Assembly (NCBI RefSeq): GCF_002101675.1
Contig: NZ_LQOY01000146.1
Span: forward strand, 1 to 55,443
Direction: 5' to 3'
Length of the DNA stretch: 55,443 bases
From: Mycobacterium gordonae
GTDB taxonomy: Bacteria > Actinomycetota > Actinomycetes > Mycobacteriales > Mycobacteriaceae
Below the pieces are notes generated by a model. That model was not told the origin of the DNA, made no database searches, and saw only the letters and a program-made list of their open reading frames with translations. A program made the position numbers and the translations under genes. Shown one piece after another: positions 49,874 through 55,443 of this stretch (position 1 is the stretch's first letter; every line of letters begins with the position of its first letter).

Positions 49874-51831
49874 CAACCTCGCAGCGACCCCTCTCGGTGC
49901 TGATCGTGACCTACAAGAGTCACGATCTGCTCGAACAGTGCCTGGCCAGCGTCGCCGAACACGTACCGGGATTGCCGGTCTACGTCTACGAGAACAGCGG
50001 TGACGACTACCCCGGACGCGAGGAACTGGCCGCGCGCCATCCCGACGTGCACTGGGTCCTCGGCCCGGTGAATCTCGGCTTCGGCGCCGCCTTCAACGCC
50101 CTGGCCAAGCACACGCCCGACGACACGGATTTCCTGCTGCTCAACGCCGACACCCGACTGACGGGGCCGTTGACCCGCACCCGCGAATTGATCGGCCAAC
50201 CCGGCGTCGCGGCCGTGTCGCCGCTGATTCAAGACCCGGGTGCACCCGGTCCGCTGCTCTGGGACATCGCCACCAAGCACCGCACCCTGATCCGGTCGGT
50301 GGTGGCAGCCGCAGGCTACTCCGCACGGCTGCGGGGCACCCGCTTCTCTCATCTCTATCGTGAGCAACCCGGCGAATCCGAAAGCATCGACGGCTACATG
50401 GCCGGCATCTGCCTGGCGATGAACCGGCAGGCCTGGAACGAAATCGGCGGCTTCGACGAGGAGTTCTTCCTCTACGGCGAGGAGACCGACTGGCAGGAAC
50501 GCGCCACCGCCGCCGGATGGCGGATCCTGCTCGCCGATGAACTCAACGCCGAGCACGGCAACCCGGCGGCCGGCAAGGCGGCCCGGGAATCGGTCTACAA
50601 CCACGGTGCGGAGGTTTCCACCGTGGAGCGCTTCCGCAATCGGGACTTGTTGCGCTCCAACATCGCGTTACTGCTGGAACGCCAGGACAGTGTTCACCAC
50701 GCCGACGCCTTCCTGGCCGCCACCTCGGTGTTGGACAGGGTCCAGCGGTCCAAACGCGGTGCCCGCAAACGCGCAATTGATGCCCGGCGCACCGATAAAC
50801 CCTCGATCGTCATCACCACCAATCGCCTGGCGTACGGCGGGGCGGAACGTCAAAAGTCCTTGCTGGCAAAGGAACTGGACCGCCGCGGTTATCCGGTCAC
50901 GGTGGCCTGCATGCAACGGTTCGGTCCGCTGCTCAAGGAGATTCCACACAGCGTCCGCGTGGTCCGCCAGCCCTGGTGGGCGCCGATGGTCGATTTACCC
51001 GCGGGCCCGGCGGTGCTCATCACCGGCGACACCAACACCGAGACGGGCTTCGCGACACTATGGAAGGCTGCCTCGGGTAACCGGCGCTGGCTGGTGGCCC
51101 CGCACGTGCCGCCGGAATCCGACCGGCCGATCTACTCTCGGCCGTTGACCGCCGCGATGAATCGCGCCGATGGTTTCATCGTGCTCGCCCAACGTCATTG
51201 GGACATGCTCACCCCGCACCACAACATCAAGGGACGCCACTTCGTCGCGCCCAACGGCGTTCCCGTTTCCGGCGAGCCCGCCGAGCGGGTCCGCACCCTG
51301 GGCCAACCGCCGCACCTGGTGATGCTGTCCCGCATCGTCGAGCACAAGAACCCCCAGCTGCTGATCGAGGCGCTCGGCGGCCTGACCGACCTGCCCTGGC
51401 GGCTCTCGATTTTCGGCGACGGCCCGGACCGGAAGGCACTCGAAGCCCGTACGCCGGACTCCTTGCGCGACCGGGTCCAGTGGCGCGGGTGGTCACCCGG
51501 GCCCGGCCCGGCACTGGCCGACGCCGACCTGCTCTGCGTGCCGAGCCGCTCCGAGGCGTTCCCGATGGCGATTCTGGAGGCCATGGCGCGCGGGGTGCCG
51601 GTGGCCGCGTCGGGCATCTGCGCGGTCCCGGAAATGCTGGACTTCGGCAAGGCCGGCTTCGTCGTCGAACCCGTGTCCGCGTCGGCGTGGCGGAGCCAAC
51701 TGGCCGAAATCCTCACCGAAGTCGACGGATTGCCGGAGGTGGGGTGGCGCGGTTTCGAGCGCATGCAGACGCATTACACCGTGGAGGCGATGACCGACGC
51801 CTACCTCGAGGCGATCGGCGCTGTGATGTGA
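49870..51831 (+). CDS. GT2-GT4 fusion, bifunctional glycosyltransferase
   Basis: 653 aa from ATG 49870. Residues ~8-230 are a GT2 (GT-A) domain resembling rhamnosyltransferases: LSVLIVTYKSHDLLEQCLAS, LGPVNLGFGAAFNALAKH, DFLLLNADTRLTGP (DxD-like) and ESIDGYMAGICLAMNRQAWN, GGFDEEFFLYGEETDW. Residues ~310-650 are a GT4 (GT-B) domain: VITTNRLAYGGAERQKSLLA, HVVMLSRIVEHKNP-type sequence LVMLSRIVEHKNPQLLIEAL, IFGDGPDRKALEAR and CVPSRSEAFPMAILEAMARG (ExxxxxxxE). Fusion suggests that two successive sugars are added. Both halves appear intact. Confidence 0.93.
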   Translation: MTTSQRPLSVLIVTYKSHDLLEQCLASVAEHVPGLPVYVYENSGDDYPGREELAARHPDVHWVLGPVNLGFGAAFNALAKHTPDDTDFLLLNADTRLTGPLTRTRELIGQPGVAAVSPLIQDPGAPGPLLWDIATKHRTLIRSVVAAAGYSARLRGTRFSHLYREQPGESESIDGYMAGICLAMNRQAWNEIGGFDEEFFLYGEETDWQERATAAGWRILLADELNAEHGNPAAGKAARESVYNHGAEVSTVERFRNRDLLRSNIALLLERQDSVHHADAFLAATSVLDRVQRSKRGARKRAIDARRTDKPSIVITTNRLAYGGAERQKSLLAKELDRRGYPVTVACMQRFGPLLKEIPHSVRVVRQPWWAPMVDLPAGPAVLITGDTNTETGFATLWKAASGNRRWLVAPHVPPESDRPIYSRPLTAAMNRADGFIVLAQRHWDMLTPHHNIKGRHFVAPNGVPVSGEPAERVRTLGQPPHLVMLSRIVEHKNPQLLIEALGGLTDLPWRLSIFGDGPDRKALEARTPDSLRDRVQWRGWSPGPGPALADADLLCVPSRSEAFPMAILEAMARGVPVAASGICAVPEMLDFGKAGFVVEPVSASAWRSQLAEILTEVDGLPEVGWRGFERMQTHYTVEAMTDAYLEAIGAVM

Positions 51832-51889
51832 ATCCCCTGCCACGCCACCACTCGTCCCACATCCACCGAACCAACGAATCGAGAATTCC

Positions 51890-53143
51890 ATGAAGTGCCG
51901 CTTGTGCGACTCGAACCGCATGCTCAGCGTGCTGGACCTGGGTGCGACTCCGCCGTGCGAAAAGATTCTCTCCCCAGAGGAACTCGACCTGCCCGAGCCC
52001 ACCTATCCGCTGCACCTGCGGTTGTGCCAGGACTGCCTGCTACTGCAGATACCCGCGCTGATCACCCCCGAGGAGACCTTCACCGAATACGCCTACTACT
52101 CCTCGTATTCCGACAGCTGGGTGCAGCATGCCGCAACCTTCGTCGAGCAGGCCGTCGAGCGCCTCGGGCTGGGCCCCGATTCGTTCATGGTAGAAGTCGC
52201 CAGCAACGACGGATATCTGTTGCAGCACGCGGTCGCCCGGGGCATTCCCTGCCTTGGCATCGAACCGTCGTTGAACGTCGGCGCGGTCGCCACCAAACGC
52301 GGCGTGCCCACCGTGTCGGAGTTCCTGAATCCGGCGCTGGCGCGACGGGTCCGTGCCCAGCACGGCTCGGCAAACTTGGTGGTGGCCAACAACGTCTACG
52401 CTCACATACCTGACCTGCGCGGCTTCACCCAGTCGTTGCGCGGGCTGCTCTCCGACGACGGGTGGCTGAGCATCGAGGTACACCACGCACTGAACCTGGT
52501 GTGCCTGGGTCAGTTCGACACGATCTATCACGAGCACTTCCAGTACTACACCGTGTTCTCGGCGCAGAACGCACTCGCCAGTGCTGGGCTGGCCGTGGTC
52601 GACGTCGAGCTGCTGCCCACCCATGGGGGGTCCATCCGAGTGTGGGCCCGACCGATCGAGGTCGCCGGACCACCGACCGAACGGGTCAACAAGATTCTGC
52701 GTATCGAGGAGGCGGCGGGTCTGCACCGTCCGGAGGGCTACCTGCAACTGCGGCACCGTACCGAAGAGATTCGACACGACCTGCTGCGGTTCCTGCTGCA
52801 GTGCCGGGCCGAGGGCAAACGTGTCGTCGGCTACGGTGCGCCGGGCAAGGGCAACACGTTGCTCAACTACTGCGGAATCCGCACGGACTTGCTCGAATAC
52901 ACTGTCGACCGCAACCCCTACAAGCACGGCAACTTCACGCCGGGCACCCGGATTCCGATTCACGACCCGGAACTCATCGCCAAGGACCGCCCGGACGTCG
53001 TCCTCGTGTTGCCCTGGAACCTGGAAACCGAAATCACCGAACAACTCAGCTACGTCACCGAGTGGGGCGGCCAGATCGTCTACCCACTCCCAACCCTGCA
53101 CCTGGCGAACGACCTGACCTCGCACGGTGCCGCAGTCGGATGA
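51890..53143 (+). CDS. SAM-dependent C-methyltransferase-like protein
   Basis: 417 aa from ATG 51890. It has three parts: an N-terminal zinc-binding domain with four cysteines (MKCRLCDSNRM and LCQDCLLLQ), a Rossmann methyltransferase domain with SAM motif VEVASNDGYLLQHAVARG and YHEHFQYYTVFSAQNALASA, and a C-terminal domain (VVGYGAPGKGNTLLNYCGIR, YTVDRNPYKHGNFTPGT, PDVVLVLPWNLETEI). This is the TylC3/NovU sugar C-methyltransferase layout, which methylates C-3 (or C-5) of nucleotide-linked deoxysugars. It is consistent with a branched sugar in the glycan. A 58-bp gap precedes it. Confidence 0.9.
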   Translation: MKCRLCDSNRMLSVLDLGATPPCEKILSPEELDLPEPTYPLHLRLCQDCLLLQIPALITPEETFTEYAYYSSYSDSWVQHAATFVEQAVERLGLGPDSFMVEVASNDGYLLQHAVARGIPCLGIEPSLNVGAVATKRGVPTVSEFLNPALARRVRAQHGSANLVVANNVYAHIPDLRGFTQSLRGLLSDDGWLSIEVHHALNLVCLGQFDTIYHEHFQYYTVFSAQNALASAGLAVVDVELLPTHGGSIRVWARPIEVAGPPTERVNKILRIEEAAGLHRPEGYLQLRHRTEEIRHDLLRFLLQCRAEGKRVVGYGAPGKGNTLLNYCGIRTDLLEYTVDRNPYKHGNFTPGTRIPIHDPELIAKDRPDVVLVLPWNLETEITEQLSYVTEWGGQIVYPLPTLHLANDLTSHGAAVG

Positions 53144-54243
53144 GTCACTGCCGGGGCTGTGGCGACACTGATCTCAGCAGGGTCCTCGATCTGGGCAAGG
53201 CTCCTGCGGCCGAACAGTTTCCGTTGATCACCGAGCCCCTCAGCCCGCAGGAGACGATGCACGAACTGGCGATGGACCTGTGCGGCTGCTGCGGCCTTGC
53301 CCAACTCGCCGGCGGCGAGGCCCTCGGCGTGGCCGAAGAACAGCAGAGTGTCGAGCCGCAGGCGATGCGCGATCAGGCCGCGGAGGCGGTGCAACGGGTT
53401 GCTGACGCCGGCTGGCTTCGCGGGGACACGGTCCGCGAGTTCGGCAGTCCGCATGGCGGAACCTGGTTGCCGTTGTTGGCCGAACGCGGCTACCGCGAGG
53501 CCGAGATCGCCGACGTGGTGCTCGACTCGTTCGGCCTGATGCACGACGCCGATCAGCGAGCCGCGTTCGAATCTCGGGCGAAGGCCACCGCGCCCGACGG
53601 TGTGCTGCTGGTGCAGATCCCGTCGCTGACAGCGATGATCAGTCAGGGACAGTGGAATCTACTGCGCCACAGCCACTTCGGCTACCACTCGCTTACCGCG
53701 TTGACGAATCTGCTGGGCGCGGTGGGAATGAGCATAGCTACCGCATGGGAGTTCGATCTACTCGGTGGGACGTATCTGGTGGCGGCGGTGCACGGCCACG
53801 TCGAGCGCGACCAGCGTGCCCACGACATCCTGAAATATGAGTGCCAGTTCGGCGTGACGAAGGCCTACGTGCTACGGAAAATGCAGCAGGCGGCCGACAC
53901 TCACGTCAGCCAGCTGCGACAGTGGCTGGAAGAGCAGGCCGCGCAACACCTCTCGGTGTACGCCTACTGCGCAGGGTCAAGGGTGCCCGGGCTATTCCAC
54001 ATGGCGGGGATAGACCGGCGGCTCATCAAAGGCATCGCCGACGCCTCAGCCGACAAGCATGGACGCCGGGTGCCTGGCACCGACGTCGAGATCATCTCGC
54101 CCGAACAGCTCATCGCGGCCGATCCCGATCGGGTCTTGCTGACGCTCCCCTATCTGTACAGCGAAGTGCAACGCACCTACCCGCAGTTGGACGGGCGCTG
54201 GTGGGTGGATCACGGCACGTCGGTGCTACCGGGTTCGGCGTGA
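53140..54243 (+). CDS. Degenerate methyltransferase-fold paralog
   Basis: 367 aa from ATG 53140 (ATGA overlap). It repeats the layout of the preceding gene: zinc knuckle (MSHCRGCGDTDLSRVLDLGK and LCGCCGLAQ), a middle Rossmann-like region, a HSHFGYHSLTALTNLLGAVG segment where the paralog has YHEHFQYYTVFS, and a C-terminal domain (YAYCAGSRVPGLFHMAGIDR, ISPEQLIAADPDRVLLTLPY). The SAM-binding motif, however, reads REFGSPHGGTWLPLLAERGY instead of a D/N-G acidic motif, and the general-base region is changed. It may be catalytically inactive, binding a sugar nucleotide or acting with the neighbour, or may have another chemistry. Translation is coupled on both sides. Confidence 0.8.
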   Translation: MSHCRGCGDTDLSRVLDLGKAPAAEQFPLITEPLSPQETMHELAMDLCGCCGLAQLAGGEALGVAEEQQSVEPQAMRDQAAEAVQRVADAGWLRGDTVREFGSPHGGTWLPLLAERGYREAEIADVVLDSFGLMHDADQRAAFESRAKATAPDGVLLVQIPSLTAMISQGQWNLLRHSHFGYHSLTALTNLLGAVGMSIATAWEFDLLGGTYLVAAVHGHVERDQRAHDILKYECQFGVTKAYVLRKMQQAADTHVSQLRQWLEEQAAQHLSVYAYCAGSRVPGLFHMAGIDRRLIKGIADASADKHGRRVPGTDVEIISPEQLIAADPDRVLLTLPYLYSEVQRTYPQLDGRWWVDHGTSVLPGSA

Positions 54244-55325
54244 AGCACCCACGGATTCTCTGGCTTTCGCCATGGCTGCGTCCGCTGGCGCGCGTTCAGG
54301 CCGAGGCGCTGCGTCGCCACGGTGCCGACGTGCTGCTGGTGACCTCCGATCAGCACCCGGAATCCGGACCCGCCCGCGACTACGAACTCGTCCTGGATCC
54401 GCGCTTTCGCACCGCGGCAACGTGGGGGCCCAGTTTCGCCGCATGGCGCCGCGTTCGTCAGTACCGGCCAGACATCGTCATCACGGAGTTGGTTCGCGAT
54501 CCACGCTGGATCGCGCTGGCCGGCCGGGCGCCGCGGATTCAACTGGTGCACGACGACCGTCCGCATGACGTCGCTGAACGGCGGCCCTCCTATGAACTCG
54601 AGGTGTTCGACCGGTGGGGCGCACGCTCGGCGGCCACGGTCACCTACAGCGGTTACGTTGCGGCCCGGGTCACCACGCGGCGCGACGTGACCGGGATGCC
54701 CGTCCACGTGTTGCCGCTCAGCAGCGACCTGGATCCGGCGCTGGTCACCCTTCCGGTGAGCGCGCAACGCCGACGTGACTTCGTCATGATCGGTCGGCTG
54801 AATCCCTACAAGAATCTGGACGTGGTGCTGCGGGCATGGCAGCGGCATGTCGACGGAAACGGTTGGCGTGGGGACAAACTGGTACTGATCGGCGACGGGC
54901 CGATCGATGCTGCCCGGCTGCCCGCCCACACCGAATGGCGGTCGGGTCGCTACCGATACGCCGATGTGCTCGGCACGCTGGCCGCGGCAAAGGGCTCGGT
55001 GGCGCACTACCGGAGGGCATCCCAGAGCGGCGTGCAGGTGTTGTCGATGCAACTCGGTGTGATGCCCATCGTTTCCGACCGCGGCGGCTTGCCGGAATAC
55101 CAGCCCCCGGAATGCCGCCCGGTAAGGGTCGACGACATCAGCGGATTGACAGGGGCTTTCGACGAACTGGCCGATCCCGCGTGCGCGGCGCGACTCGGCG
55201 CTTCGGCGGCGCGCCACTACACGCAGCGGTTCACCGTCGACCGGGCGGCCGAGCGGCTATTGGACGTGATCGGCAGCGTTTACCCGTCCTCGTCGTCGTC
55301 GGTTGCGACGGATCTTCCCGGGTGA
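54240..55325 (+). CDS. GT4-like glycosyltransferase
   Basis: 361 aa from GTG 54240 (GTGA overlap with the previous gene). GT-B fold: N-terminal HPRILWLSPWLRPLARVQAE, ALRRHGADVLLVTSDQHPES; middle YSGYVAARVTTRRDVTGMPV; C-terminal nucleotide-sugar domain with FVMIGRLNPYKNLDVVLRAW, LVLIGDGPIDAARLP and SQSGVQVLSMQLGVMPIVSD, GGLPEYQPPE. The usual E-x7-E acidic pair is not clear, so it is a divergent GT4. It is the last gene of the visible operon; its 3' end overlaps a convergent HNH-type gene by 46 bases. Confidence 0.85.
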   Translation: MKHPRILWLSPWLRPLARVQAEALRRHGADVLLVTSDQHPESGPARDYELVLDPRFRTAATWGPSFAAWRRVRQYRPDIVITELVRDPRWIALAGRAPRIQLVHDDRPHDVAERRPSYELEVFDRWGARSAATVTYSGYVAARVTTRRDVTGMPVHVLPLSSDLDPALVTLPVSAQRRRDFVMIGRLNPYKNLDVVLRAWQRHVDGNGWRGDKLVLIGDGPIDAARLPAHTEWRSGRYRYADVLGTLAAAKGSVAHYRRASQSGVQVLSMQLGVMPIVSDRGGLPEYQPPECRPVRVDDISGLTGAFDELADPACAARLGASAARHYTQRFTVDRAAERLLDVIGSVYPSSSSSVATDLPG

Positions 55326-55443
55326 TGCATGCAGTTGGTGCGGGGCCGCCCGATGTTTAGGTGTTCGGGTGGGCGCCATTCGGTGATGCCGTAGTTGTTG
55401 TGGCGGGTGCGGTATTTGTGGAGTTCGACCAGTCTGTTGTCGG
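55280..55443 (-). CDS. C-terminal end of a DUF222/HNH (13E12-like) protein, partial
   Basis: Only the last 54 codons lie in the window, ending at TAA 55282-55280. The minus-strand translation reads DNRLVELHKYRTRHNNYGIT, EWRPPEHLNIGRPRTNCMHH and then an acidic tail (DDDEDG). This matches, from memory, the C terminus of the abundant mycobacterial DUF222/HNH endonuclease repeat family (REP13E12 relatives). The body of the gene continues beyond 55443. It is too short to be detected by size and is partly overlapped by the glycosyltransferase gene. Confidence 0.6.
   Translation of the reverse strand, partial: DNRLVELHKYRTRHNNYGITEWRPPEHLNIGRPRTNCMHHPGRSVATDDDEDG

Overview
The window is chromosomal DNA from a slow-growing, non-tuberculous Mycobacterium. 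The evidence is high GC content, a PE/PPE pair, ESX-type toxin genes, mycobacterial lipoproteins (LpqU, LpqT), and a backbone that follows, in reversed order, the M. tuberculosis block from Rv1026 (ppx2) to Rv1007c (metG/metS). The species cannot be fixed from the sequence alone. M. tuberculosis comparisons here come from memory of gene order and protein length, not from a search.

Region 1 (1-1462) is mobile-element debris: a DDE transposase remnant with an internal deletion, ragged terminal repeats, and a small HTH-like ORF surrounded by repeats that copy its own 3' end. Region 2 (1463-10517, minus strand) is core: ppx2, a DUF501 gene, a FtsB/DivIC-like gene, eno, lpqU, mazG and mfd. Region 3 (10625-16403) has a truncated LysA-like protein, a small secreted protein, a TetR gene, a 58-bp tandem repeat, tRNA-Gln(TTG), then glmU, prsA, arsC and lpqT.

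Region 4 (16404-25503) is an accessory insert between lpqT and rplY. It holds two tandem copies of a ~1100-residue cyclase/ATPase/LuxR regulator, one of them cut by a single in-frame stop, followed by a P450-SDR pair and a perfect 58-bp palindrome. rplY and pth follow. Region 5 (26890-31818) is a second insert: two lipoproteins and a three-gene module with an ESX-like small protein, a WXG-headed toxin ending in a TNT-like (NAD+ glycohydrolase) domain, and a putative immunity protein.

Region 6 (31964-39598) is core again: the FadD-like pks16, ispE, ksgA, rpfB (with a terminator-like leader hairpin), tatD and metG. The backbone ends there, at a 52-bp triplicated repeat that includes the metG stop codon. 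Region 7 (39873-44335) carries a PAS protein, a CysE-like acetyltransferase, two ScbR-like TetR regulators and a PE/PPE pair.

Region 8 (44566-55325) is one tightly packed plus-strand operon for a cell-envelope or exopolysaccharide: a cytidylyltransferase-like enzyme, a PIG-L deacetylase, a WecG/TagA transferase, a polyprenyl-phosphate sugar-1-phosphate transferase, a flippase, a GT2-GT4 fusion, two related methyltransferase-fold proteins and a GT4. It meets the 3' end of a DUF222/HNH (13E12-like) gene at the right edge. The most novel-looking systems are this glycan operon, the TNT toxin/immunity module and the duplicated regulator.
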